The translations under genes and the position numbers were made by a program. The notes beneath the pieces are model-generated. The model did no database searches. It was given only the letters and a program-made list of their open reading frames with translations, and was not told where the DNA came from. From positions 62,001-126,000 of the forward strand of contig NZ_FOFG01000003.1 of assembly GCF_900110915.1 (NCBI RefSeq): a stretch of DNA of 64,000 nt, written 5' to 3'. This document shows positions 8,000 to 16,268 of the stretch, in pieces. The first letter of the stretch is position 1; each line of letters begins with the position of its first letter. This stretch comes from Faunimonas pinastri (GTDB lineage Bacteria; Pseudomonadota; Alphaproteobacteria; Rhizobiales; Afifellaceae).

Positions 8000-9675
8000 C
8001 GAACATCGCTTCCTCCGCCATGGGCCGCACAGGGGCGGCTCCAATGTATGACGTGGTCATCCTGGGCTATGGTCCGGTCGGGGCCATTCTCGCCAACCAG
8101 CTCGGCCGCGACGGTCTTTCCGTGCTCGCCGTCGACCAGATGGCCGACATCTACGACAAGCCGCGCGCCATCAACATCGACCACGAGGTCATGCGCGTGC
8201 TTCAGTCGGTCGGCCTTGCCGATGCGATAGAACCGCTGACGCTGCCGCATCCCGGCACGGACTTCATCGGCCTCGGCAACCGCGTCATCAAGCGCTTCGA
8301 GCCCATCACGGCACCGTATCCGCTGCACTGGTCGCCGAACCTGATGTTTATCCAGCCGGAGTTCGAGCCGATCATCCGCGACGGCGCCAGGAGGTTTCCC
8401 AACGTGGAGGTGCGGCTCAGCACGCGGGCCCATGGCGTTGAGCAGGACGGCTCCGGTGTCCGCGTCAGCCTGAAGGGGCAGGGGGAGGGCGCAGGCGAAA
8501 CCGTGACGGGGCGTTATCTCGTGGCTTGCGACGGAGCGACGAGCCCGACGCGCAAGCAGCTCGGGATCACGCAGGACAGTCTCGATTTCGACGAATGGTG
8601 GACGGTGATCGACGCGTGGCTTCTGCGCGACACGCCGCTGCCCCGGCGAACCACCCAGTTCTGCCTTCCGGAGGCTCCCACGACCTATGTCGTCGGGCCG
8701 AAGAACCTGCGCCGCTGGGAGCTCAAGCTGATGCCCGGCGAGACGCCGCAGGATTTCGACGATCCGGAAAAGGTGAAGGCGCGGCTGAAGCCCTTCGTCG
8801 ACCCGGAGGCGCTGGATATCTGGCGTGTCGCCACCTACCGGTTCCACGCCCTTGTGGCGCATCACTGGAAGAAGGGCCGCGTTTTCCTCGCCGGCGACGC
8901 GGCGCACCAGATGCCGCCCTTCATGGCGCAGGGCCTGTGTTCCGGCGTGCGTGACGCGGCCAATCTCGGTTGGAAGCTGAGCAACGTCATTCGCGGGCAC
9001 CTGCCGGAAGCGATCCTCGACACCTACGAGACGGAGCGGAAGCCACATATCCGGCAATTGGTGGAAACCACCAAGCAACTGGGCGAGATCATCGGCGAGC
9101 TGGACGTCGAGGCCGCTCGCCGGCGCGACCGGGAACTCGGGGATGCCCTGGATAGCGGGCGCGCCATCACGGTGCGCCAGAAGCTTATCCCCGACCTGAC
9201 ATCCGGCATCATCGCCAATGGGCCAGACGGTCGCCCAGCCCCAATGGCCGGGACGCTGTTTCCGCAGCCCAGGGTGCGGGACGGGACGGGACGCCCGGTG
9301 CTTCTCGACGATCTCGCCGCCGAACGCTTCCTTCTGGTGACCGTCGGCCCCGCGACGGCGGAAGCCGGTGGCTGGGATCATCCCGTTCTCGATCGGCTCG
9401 GGGCGGTCCGGCTGCAACTCGCCGGGGACGACGACCCGGTAGAGAGCAGGCAGCAGGGCGTCGTTTTCGATGACGTCGGGTCCTTGCGCCGCTGGATCGC
9501 GGCGGCGGATGCGCGCGCGGTGCTGGTTCGGCCGGACAAGTACGTGTTCGGGATCGCGGCCGACCGGGACGAGTTCGAACGTCTCTGCGAAGCGCTGGAA
9601 AGCGACCTGTTCGGGGATGTGCGTCGGCCGGCCAGGCGGCTGCCCGTCGAAGAAACGCTGGGAGAAAACCTGTGA
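7996..9675 (+). CDS. FAD-dependent aromatic hydroxylase, MhpA-like
   Basis: A 559-residue flavoprotein monooxygenase. It has the N-terminal FAD dinucleotide motif VILGYGPVGAILA, the DG motif ACDGATSPTRK, and the second FAD motif FLAGDAAHQMPPFMAQG. A thioredoxin-like C-terminal domain follows. Length and motifs match 3-(3-hydroxyphenyl)propionate hydroxylase and relatives, which add an ortho hydroxyl to a phenol to give a catechol for extradiol cleavage. It could start at 7996 or at the internal ATG at 8044. The last codon overlaps the next gene by 4 nt (GTGA). The true substrate is not shown by sequence. Confidence 0.87.
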   Translation: MTNIASSAMGRTGAAPMYDVVILGYGPVGAILANQLGRDGLSVLAVDQMADIYDKPRAINIDHEVMRVLQSVGLADAIEPLTLPHPGTDFIGLGNRVIKRFEPITAPYPLHWSPNLMFIQPEFEPIIRDGARRFPNVEVRLSTRAHGVEQDGSGVRVSLKGQGEGAGETVTGRYLVACDGATSPTRKQLGITQDSLDFDEWWTVIDAWLLRDTPLPRRTTQFCLPEAPTTYVVGPKNLRRWELKLMPGETPQDFDDPEKVKARLKPFVDPEALDIWRVATYRFHALVAHHWKKGRVFLAGDAAHQMPPFMAQGLCSGVRDAANLGWKLSNVIRGHLPEAILDTYETERKPHIRQLVETTKQLGEIIGELDVEAARRRDRELGDALDSGRAITVRQKLIPDLTSGIIANGPDGRPAPMAGTLFPQPRVRDGTGRPVLLDDLAAERFLLVTVGPATAEAGGWDHPVLDRLGAVRLQLAGDDDPVESRQQGVVFDDVGSLRRWIAAADARAVLVRPDKYVFGIAADRDEFERLCEALESDLFGDVRRPARRLPVEETLGENL

Positions 9676-10574
9676 AGTTCGTCAGCCTTCGCTCCGCCGG
9701 CCGCATCGTTCCGGGCATCGTTGCCGGGGAGGAGATCGTCGACCTGTCGGACCGGTTCCCCGATCTCGTAAGCCTGATCGAAGGCGGTCCCGAGGCCCTC
9801 GACGTGGCAAGGGGCGCGATGGAAAGCCGGACGGTTTCCCGCATCGCGCTGGAGGGCGCGGAGCTGGTCGCGCCGATCACCCGGTTCCGGCGCGACGTGC
9901 TCTGCACCGGCTGGAACTACTGGGATCACTTCGAGGAAGGCCGCGCGGAGCGGCCGACGCAGGATCGTCCCAAGGCGCCGACCTTCTTCAACAAGAGCCC
10001 CGACACGGTCGTCGGCCCTTACGACCCGGTTGCCATCGACCCCAGCTTCTCCGAGACCTGGGATTACGAGGCGGAGCTGGCGCTGGTCTTCGGCAGGACG
10101 GCACGCTCGATTCCCGCAGGCGAAGCCTTCGCGCATGTCTTCGGTTATTGCCTGGCCAACGACGTATCCCAACGCGACCTGCAACGCCGGCACGGCGGCC
10201 AGTGGAACAAGGGCAAGAGCATCGACGGCACCATGCCGCTCGGCCCCATGCTCGTCACCGCCGACGAGATCGATCCGCAAGCCCTCCGCCTCCAGTGCAT
10301 CCTCAATGGCGAGACGATGCAGGATGCGACCACGGCCCAGATGGCCTTCTCCATTCCCGAACTCATCGCCGAACTCTCCTTCGGCATGACGGTGCGCGCC
10401 GGAGACGTCGTGCTGACGGGAACGCCCAGCGGCGTCGGCCAGTCGCGCAAGCCCCCGGTCTTCCTCAGGGATGGCGATGTGATGGTCACGCGCGGGGAGG
10501 GGATCGGCGAAATGCGCAACCTTGTCCGGCAGGTGGATCTCCGTGGCCGCTCGGATGTGGACCTTGCGGCATGA
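9672..10574 (+). CDS. Fumarylacetoacetate hydrolase family protein
   Basis: A 300-residue protein with a short N-terminal domain and the FAH catalytic domain. Metal ligands are expected in YEAELALV and LANDVSQRDLQ, and the family ending GTPSGVG is present. Relatives hydrolyse or hydrate the dienoate products of ring cleavage (fumarylpyruvate, 2-oxohept-3-ene-1,7-dioate, 2-hydroxypentadienoate). Its place after a hydroxylase and near an extradiol dioxygenase supports a role on the ring-fission product. The GTG start overlaps the previous stop. Confidence 0.87.
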   Translation: MKFVSLRSAGRIVPGIVAGEEIVDLSDRFPDLVSLIEGGPEALDVARGAMESRTVSRIALEGAELVAPITRFRRDVLCTGWNYWDHFEEGRAERPTQDRPKAPTFFNKSPDTVVGPYDPVAIDPSFSETWDYEAELALVFGRTARSIPAGEAFAHVFGYCLANDVSQRDLQRRHGGQWNKGKSIDGTMPLGPMLVTADEIDPQALRLQCILNGETMQDATTAQMAFSIPELIAELSFGMTVRAGDVVLTGTPSGVGQSRKPPVFLRDGDVMVTRGEGIGEMRNLVRQVDLRGRSDVDLAA

Positions 10575-10661
10575 TCGCGGCACCGGCCGGCGAAGAATGA
10601 ACGGTTTCGGCCGAACGAGAGCGAACAACGGCTCCGACAGGCAACCATGGGAGGAACTGAA

Positions 10662-11960
10662 ATGACCAGCGACAGCGACAAAGGTGTCCGTACACCGCTT
10701 CTCGGCGACGCGACGCGGCGCACCGTTCTGAAGGGAGGCGCGGCTGCGATCGCCGCAGCGGGGGTTTTTCGGCCCGCCATCCTCCGGGCGGCCACGCCGG
10801 TGATCAAGATCGGCCATGTCAGCCCGCAGACCGGGCCGATGGCGGGCTTTGCGGATTCGCAGGCCTTCGTGCTGGACGGGATCCGCAAGTACCTGAAGGA
10901 CGGCCTGCAGATCGGCGGCAAGACCTATCAGGTCGACATCATCACCAAGGATTCGCAGACCGACCAGTCGCGGACGGCCGAGGTGGCGTCCGACCTGATC
11001 CTCAAGGACAAGGTCAACATCATCACGGGATCGAGCGGTTCGATCGACACCAACCCCGTGGCCAACCAGGCCGAGCTCAACGAAGTGCCGTGCATCACCA
11101 CGGACAATCCGTGGGAATCCTATTTCTACGGCCGCAACGGCGATCCCAAGACCGGCTTCGACTACACCTACCACTTCTTCTGGGGTCTCGATGACGTGCT
11201 GGCGGCCTTCACGGGCCTTTGGAAGACACAGGACACCAACAAGGTCGTCGGCATCCTGTTCAACACCGCCCAGGACGACGTGAGCTGGCATAACGCCTTC
11301 ATCCCGACCATCCAGAAGGCCGGCTTCAAGACCGTCGATCCCGGCATGTTCCCGGCCTTCGGCAACGACTTCACGCCGCAGATCACGATGTTCAAGAAGG
11401 CCGGCGTCGAGATCGTGACGGGCAACCTGTTCACACCCGATTTCGCGACCTTCTGGACGCAGTGCGCCCAGCAGGGTTTCAAGCCGAAGATCGTCACGCT
11501 GGGCAAGGCATTCCTGTTCCCGACCGACGTGGCCGCTCTGGGCGAGCGGGCGCTGAACGTCACCTGCGAACTCTGGTGGTCGCCGAGCTATCCCTACGTC
11601 TCCAGCCTGACCGGCATGAACGGCCACCAGCTGGTATCGGCCTACGAGGCGCAGACCGGCCGGCACTGGACGGCGCCGACCCCGTTCAAGCACGCGCTCT
11701 TCGAGGTGGTGATCGACGTCCTCAAGCGGACGGAGGACGTGACCGATCCGGAATCGATCCTGAAGGCGATCAACGGGACCAACCTGAAGACGATCGTGGG
11801 GCCGGTGAAATGGCCGGGGCCGCAGCTCAAGAACATCTCGCCGACGCCGGTGGTTGCCGGGCAGTGGCAGAAGCACGGCGACCGGCTCGATGTCGCCATC
11901 GTCAACAATGGCGCCTTCCCGGACATTCCGGTGGATTCGCCGCTTCTCCCGCTGGCGTGA
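10662..11960 (+). CDS. Tat-exported Liv-type ABC substrate-binding protein
   Basis: A 432-residue periplasmic binding protein of the Leu/Ile/Val/amide (peripla_BP_6) family. The N-terminus has a twin-arginine signal (TRRTVLKGGAAAIAAAG) ending in an alanine-rich cleavage region, so it is exported folded. The mature part starts TPVIKIGHVSPQTGPMAGFA, typical of the family. The start at 10662 is fixed by GGGAGG upstream. It is the only HAAT-type binding protein in the window and lacks adjacent permeases. It is therefore the probable partner of the importer at 1465-4822, which shares the same putative operator. Confidence 0.88.
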   Translation: MTSDSDKGVRTPLLGDATRRTVLKGGAAAIAAAGVFRPAILRAATPVIKIGHVSPQTGPMAGFADSQAFVLDGIRKYLKDGLQIGGKTYQVDIITKDSQTDQSRTAEVASDLILKDKVNIITGSSGSIDTNPVANQAELNEVPCITTDNPWESYFYGRNGDPKTGFDYTYHFFWGLDDVLAAFTGLWKTQDTNKVVGILFNTAQDDVSWHNAFIPTIQKAGFKTVDPGMFPAFGNDFTPQITMFKKAGVEIVTGNLFTPDFATFWTQCAQQGFKPKIVTLGKAFLFPTDVAALGERALNVTCELWWSPSYPYVSSLTGMNGHQLVSAYEAQTGRHWTAPTPFKHALFEVVIDVLKRTEDVTDPESILKAINGTNLKTIVGPVKWPGPQLKNISPTPVVAGQWQKHGDRLDVAIVNNGAFPDIPVDSPLLPLA

Positions 11961-12038
11961 GGTCGGCATGGCGATGGGCGGAAGTCACGCGGTCTCCCGG
12001 AGAAGACGGAAACCCAGCGAAGGGAACCGCATCCTCCC

Positions 12039-13235
12039 ATGACCTATGAGCATATCGTCATCGGCGGCGGCATCGTCGGCCTTGCCACCGCCGTCGAACT
12101 CGCGACCTCGCAACCCGGGCGGCAGGTGCTGCTCCTGGAAAAGGAAACCCGGCTCGGCCTGCACCAGACCGGGCACAACAGCGGCGTCATCCATGCCGGG
12201 ATCTACTACAAGCCGGGCAGTCTGAAGGCGGATCTCTGCCGGCGGGGTGCCGAAGCCACGAAGGCCTTCTGCCGGGAGCATGGCATTCCGTTCAAGACGC
12301 CGGGCAAGCTCGTCGTCGCGACCAATGCAGACGAGCATGTCCGCCTGCGTGCCCTGCAGGCGAACGCGAAGGAGAACGGGATCGACGTCGAGTATCTCGA
12401 CGCGACGGAACTCACGGCCCGCGAACCCGATATCATCGGGGTAGGCGCGCTCCGGGTGAAGGCGTCCGGCATCGTCGATTACCGGCGCATCTGCGACGTG
12501 CTTGGGAACAGGCTGCGTGAACTGGGCGGCACGATCATGCTCGGCATCAACGTGGACGCCATCACCGAAACGTCCGGCGAGGTGGTGGTCGAGGCGGGCT
12601 CACGGCAGTGGCGGGCGCGGCAGCTGGTCGCCTGCGCCGGTCTGCAATCGGACCGGCTCGCCCGGCTGGCCGGCTTGCCGATCGAGCACCAGATCGTGCC
12701 GTTCCGGGGGGAATATTACGACGTGGCGCCTGCCAGGCGCGGCATCGTCCAGCACATGATCTATCCGGTGCCGGACCCGGCCATGCCGTTTCTCGGCATT
12801 CACCTGACGCCGATGATCGACGGCGGCCTCACGGTCGGTCCGAACGCGGTACTGGGACTGGCGCGCGAAGGATATGGCCGCCTGTCCGTGTCGGTCGGAG
12901 ACGTCGCGGATTATCTTCGGTTCCCCGGGTTCTGGAAGGTGATCGCCAGGCATTGGCGGTCGGCCCTGACGGAGGGTCGGAACTCGCTCTCGAAGGCAAG
13001 CTATCTGGCGGAATGCCGTAAATACTGCCCGAGCCTCGAACTCGACGATCTGCTGCCCCGCGAGGCCGGCATCCGGGCGCAGGCGGTGATGCGGAACGGC
13101 ACGCTCGTGCACGATTTCCTGTTCCTGCAGAGCCCCCGCATGCTCCACGTCTGCAACGCCCCGTCACCCGCCGCGACGGCGGCGTTGCCGATCGCCCAAA
13201 TGATCGCGGAAAGAGCCAGATCCAAGCTCGACTGA
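12039..13235 (+). CDS. lhgO: L-2-hydroxyglutarate oxidase-like FAD enzyme
   Basis: A 398-residue DAO-superfamily flavoprotein with an N-terminal FAD motif IGGGIVGLATAVEL. The LhgO-typical GHNSGVIHAGIYYKPGSLKA and a C-terminal APSPAATAALPI are also present. LhgO oxidises L-2-hydroxyglutarate to 2-oxoglutarate, passing electrons to the membrane quinone pool. Here it closes the aromatic operon (78 bp after the binding protein), so it may act on a 2-hydroxy acid from the pathway rather than be the housekeeping enzyme. Confidence 0.85.
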   Translation: MTYEHIVIGGGIVGLATAVELATSQPGRQVLLLEKETRLGLHQTGHNSGVIHAGIYYKPGSLKADLCRRGAEATKAFCREHGIPFKTPGKLVVATNADEHVRLRALQANAKENGIDVEYLDATELTAREPDIIGVGALRVKASGIVDYRRICDVLGNRLRELGGTIMLGINVDAITETSGEVVVEAGSRQWRARQLVACAGLQSDRLARLAGLPIEHQIVPFRGEYYDVAPARRGIVQHMIYPVPDPAMPFLGIHLTPMIDGGLTVGPNAVLGLAREGYGRLSVSVGDVADYLRFPGFWKVIARHWRSALTEGRNSLSKASYLAECRKYCPSLELDDLLPREAGIRAQAVMRNGTLVHDFLFLQSPRMLHVCNAPSPAATAALPIAQMIAERARSKLD

Positions 13236-13308
13236 GACTGCCGGTCCGGCCTGAAGTTCACGCCCAACCTGGACGGCCGCTTCGAAGATCACCAGCTCTC
13301 AGCCAGCA

Positions 13309-13758
13309 ATGTTATCAGAGATCGGACAATCACTGCCAAGGTGTCGGACGGAAGTTCTTCCGGGCGTTTCGAGCTTGGAAAAGCTCCAATCTAGCAACAT
13401 TGCGGAGCCGCTGTTTCCGCCGGGTGTGGCGACCACAACCGCGCTCGGCGTGGGGCTTCGGGGCAGCCAGATGAGCGTGCTTCTTCTGGCGGCTCTGCTG
13501 ACTGCCGACGGCACGCTGATCGTCGGTCCCATGAGCTTCATCGGTTTGATGGCACCGCATCTGGCGGATATGCCGGGACTGCGGCACCTGGCTCTGCAGA
13601 TGCTTGGCGCCGCGTTGCTCGGCGCGCTCCTGCTGGTCATCGCCGACTGGGTCGGCCGCATGGTGCTCTTCCCCAACGAACTTCCCGCCGGCCTTGTCGT
13701 GACGCTGCTCGGCGCTCCCTGTTTCATTTGCCTCATGCGCCGCGAACAGGGCCGTTAA
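13309..13758 (+). pseudogene. Decayed FecCD-family (FhuB-like) siderophore ABC permease, C-terminal fragment
   Basis: The reading frame from about 13420 encodes only the last ~110 residues of an iron-siderophore permease. The pieces TALGVGLRGSQMSVLLLAAL, GPMSFIGLMAPHLA and ADWVGRMVLFPNELPAGLV are the terminal FecCD/FhuB membrane segments and coupling loop. An intact FecCD protein is about 330 residues and FhuB about 660. The upstream part of this frame (13309-13400) does not resemble the family. No ATPase or binding protein is nearby. It is read as a remnant left by a deletion between the aromatic and amidase regions. Confidence 0.75.
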
Positions 13759-14043
13759 GCTCTTTGGGCTCCCTCATCATGTAGCCGGTTCCAATGGCAA
13801 CGCTCATCGGCGTCGCCGGTCCCTCTATGCCGCCCGTGGCTTTCGCAAGCACCCGAGGGCGGTTCGTACGCCTCAAAGTTAATCAGATGATGCCGATAAG
13901 GGACATAGTCCGTGCGCATAGCAGGAGATGCCCGGAATTCGCGCTTCCCTGCCGTACATTTGATCTTGCCGCTTTGCCCTGTCGCCGTCCCATAATTGCA
14001 TCCGGACAGCGAAGACAATCCAAGCACTGCGGTGGGGGATGCG

Positions 14044-15471
14044 ATGCGAACGTCTGCAATTCCGTTTTCAACACTGACCGACATTTCGGAGAAGATCCGG
14101 CTCGGTGAGGTTTCACCTGTCGAGGTTACGTCGGTTCTTCTGGACCGGATCGAGGATCTCGACGGCAACCTCAAGAGCTACACGACTGTGCTTGGAGAAC
14201 GCGCAATGACGAAGGCGTGCGAGGCGGAGGCGGATATCCGCCGCGGCTTCTGGAAGGGGCCACTCCACGGGGTGCCGATCGCGGTCAAGGATCTCTGCTA
14301 TACGACCTATGCCCCGACGTCGGCGGGCATGCACATCCACCGCGATTTCGTGCCGCCCTTCAACGCCACCGTCGTGGATCGGCTGGAGCGGGCGGGCGCG
14401 ATCATCCTGGGCAAGCTGACCATGACGGAAGGCGCCTTTGGCGGGCACCACCCGCAGATGAAAACGCCGCTCAATCCCTGGCATCCGGAATACTGGACGG
14501 GCGCATCCTCCAGCGGCTCGGGTGCGGCGACGGCGGCCGGTCTCTGCTACGCCAGTCTCGGCTCCGATACCGGCGGTTCGATCCGGCTGCCCTCGACAGC
14601 CTGCGGCCTGACCGGCGTAAAGCCGACCTTCGGCCGGGTCAGCCGCCATGGCGTCTTCCCCTTGGCGGAGTCGCTCGACCATATCGGCCCGATGACCCGC
14701 ACGGCGGCGGACGCGGCGGTCATCCTCGGCGTCATTGCCGGCGAGGATCCCGGCGATCCAACGAGCCTCGCGGCGCCCGTCCCGGATTATCTCGGCGGCC
14801 TGAATGCGCCGATCCGGGGCATTCGGGTCGGCATCGATGAGGAATACGTCTTTGGCGGCGTCGATCCGGCGGTGCAGAGGGTCGTTCGGGATGCCATGGA
14901 CGCGCTGTCCTCGCTCGGCGTGCGCTTCGTGCCCGTCAGGTTCCCCGAACACGAGGCGGTCGTTTCCGGCTGGAAGAGCGCCTGCTCGCTGGAAACCGCA
15001 ATCGCTCACGAGGCGACCTATCCGGCACAGGAATCCGCCTATGGGCCGATCCTTAAGGGGCTGATCGATCACGGCCGCAAGCTGACGACGTTCGATTACG
15101 GCAAGCTCACGCTGGAGCGAATGAACTTCTGCGGGGCGCTGAAGAAGGTGTTCGAGGATGTCGATCTCCTGATCGCCCCGGTGATCCCGATGATGACGCC
15201 GAAGGCCGCCGACCTGCCCGCGATCATGGCCGAGGATGTCGGCAGGCTCGGCCGCTTCACCGGGCCGTTCAACATGAGCGGCAGCCCGACGGTCACGCTG
15301 CAGGGCGGGTTCGATCCCGGCGGCCTGCCTGTCGGCTTCCAGCTTGTCGGCCGTCACCTGGCCGAGGACCTGCTGCTCCGCGCCGGGCACGCCTTCCAGG
15401 GGGCCACCGACTGGCACACCCGTCATCCCGAACTCGTGCCGGCGGCCACGCCGGCGCTTGAGATTGCCTGA
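14044..15471 (+). CDS. Amidase (amidase signature family), copy 1
   Basis: A 475-residue amidase-signature enzyme. The Ser-cisSer-Lys triad is visible: K82 (AVKDLCYT), S155 (GASSSGSG) and S179 (DTGGSIR), with the usual 24 residues between the two serines. The start at 14044 is preceded by GGGGG 5 nt upstream; an in-frame ATG at 13996 has no such site. It hydrolyses a carboxamide to acid and ammonia. It closely resembles the amidase at 16269 residue for residue around the triad and faces it across the cysteine hydrolase. Substrate not identified. Confidence 0.9.
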   Translation: MRTSAIPFSTLTDISEKIRLGEVSPVEVTSVLLDRIEDLDGNLKSYTTVLGERAMTKACEAEADIRRGFWKGPLHGVPIAVKDLCYTTYAPTSAGMHIHRDFVPPFNATVVDRLERAGAIILGKLTMTEGAFGGHHPQMKTPLNPWHPEYWTGASSSGSGAATAAGLCYASLGSDTGGSIRLPSTACGLTGVKPTFGRVSRHGVFPLAESLDHIGPMTRTAADAAVILGVIAGEDPGDPTSLAAPVPDYLGGLNAPIRGIRVGIDEEYVFGGVDPAVQRVVRDAMDALSSLGVRFVPVRFPEHEAVVSGWKSACSLETAIAHEATYPAQESAYGPILKGLIDHGRKLTTFDYGKLTLERMNFCGALKKVFEDVDLLIAPVIPMMTPKAADLPAIMAEDVGRLGRFTGPFNMSGSPTVTLQGGFDPGGLPVGFQLVGRHLAEDLLLRAGHAFQGATDWHTRHPELVPAATPALEIA

Positions 15472-15501
15472 TCAGCCATCCGTTCCGGAAGGGAGAAGAG
15501 C

Positions 15502-16212
15502 ATGCACAAGATCGAGATACCGGCCGAGATCATCGAGCGCTCGAAGAGGATCCGCGGATCGCAGCCGCACTTCCTGGACAAGATCGACCTGGCGCGCACC
15601 GCGCATGTGATCGTGGACCTCCAGAACGGTTTCATGGAGGAGGGTGCTCCCGTGGAGGTGCCGACGGCGCGAGAGATCGTCGGCAACGTGAACCGCATCT
15701 GCGAGGCAGTGCGCGAGGCCGGCGGGCTCAACGTCTTCCTGCGCTACACCTATGATCCCGGGGAGAAGCTGACCTGGACCGCCTTCTATTCCGATTATTC
15801 GCAGCCAGACCAGTTCGCGATGATGAAGGAGGCCTTCACGGAGGGTGCGCACCACTTCGAGCTCTGGCCGGAACTGGACGTGCAGGCCGACGATCTCATC
15901 GTCAACAAGACGCGCTTCAGCGGCATGATCCCCGGCACCTGCGACCTGCACGACCTCCTGCGTAAACGGGGAATCGACACGCTGATCATCACGGGCACGC
16001 TGACGAATTGCTGCTGCGAATCCACGGCCCGCGACGCCATGCAGATGAACTACAAGATCATCTTCGTGGCGGACGGGAACGCCGCCATTACCGACGCGGA
16101 ACACAATGCGACGCTGAGTAACATGAAGGCGATCTTCGCCGACGTTATGACCACGGACGAGGTGGTCGCCGTGGTCGAGAACAATCGCCTGCTGCAATCC
16201 TCGGCGGCTTGA
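15502..16212 (+). CDS. Cysteine hydrolase, isochorismatase-like (ureidoacrylate/biuret hydrolase type)
   Basis: A 236-residue isochorismatase-fold amidohydrolase. The triad is D39 (HVIVDLQNGF), K136 (VNKTRFSGM) and C171 within LTNCCCESTARDA, the family's nucleophile loop. RutB (ureidoacrylate) and BiuH (biuret) hydrolases have this size and pattern. It follows amidase 1 by 30 bp and is probably cotranscribed. With an AtzG/AtzE-like pair nearby, a ureido or biuret-like substrate is possible but not shown. Confidence 0.87.
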   Translation: MHKIEIPAEIIERSKRIRGSQPHFLDKIDLARTAHVIVDLQNGFMEEGAPVEVPTAREIVGNVNRICEAVREAGGLNVFLRYTYDPGEKLTWTAFYSDYSQPDQFAMMKEAFTEGAHHFELWPELDVQADDLIVNKTRFSGMIPGTCDLHDLLRKRGIDTLIITGTLTNCCCESTARDAMQMNYKIIFVADGNAAITDAEHNATLSNMKAIFADVMTTDEVVAVVENNRLLQSSAA

Positions 16213-16217
16213 CGAAA

Positions 16218-16251
16218 GAGGGGAGCGGTTTGGCCGCTCCCCTCCTGTTTT
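16218..16251. terminator. Rho-independent terminator between convergent genes
   Basis: An 11-bp perfect GC-rich stem (arms 16218-16228 and 16234-16244), a 5-nt loop and a T-rich tail CCTGTTTTC. It ends the amidase/cysteine hydrolase operon just before the convergent amidase. Confidence 0.8.
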
Positions 16252-16268
16252 CTCAGGGCCAGGCCGGC

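Noticed and set aside
13759-14043. A minus-strand peptide reading ATGGIEGPATPMSVAIGTGY near 13800
   Set aside because: It is short and has no start context or family match that I can support; treated as non-coding.
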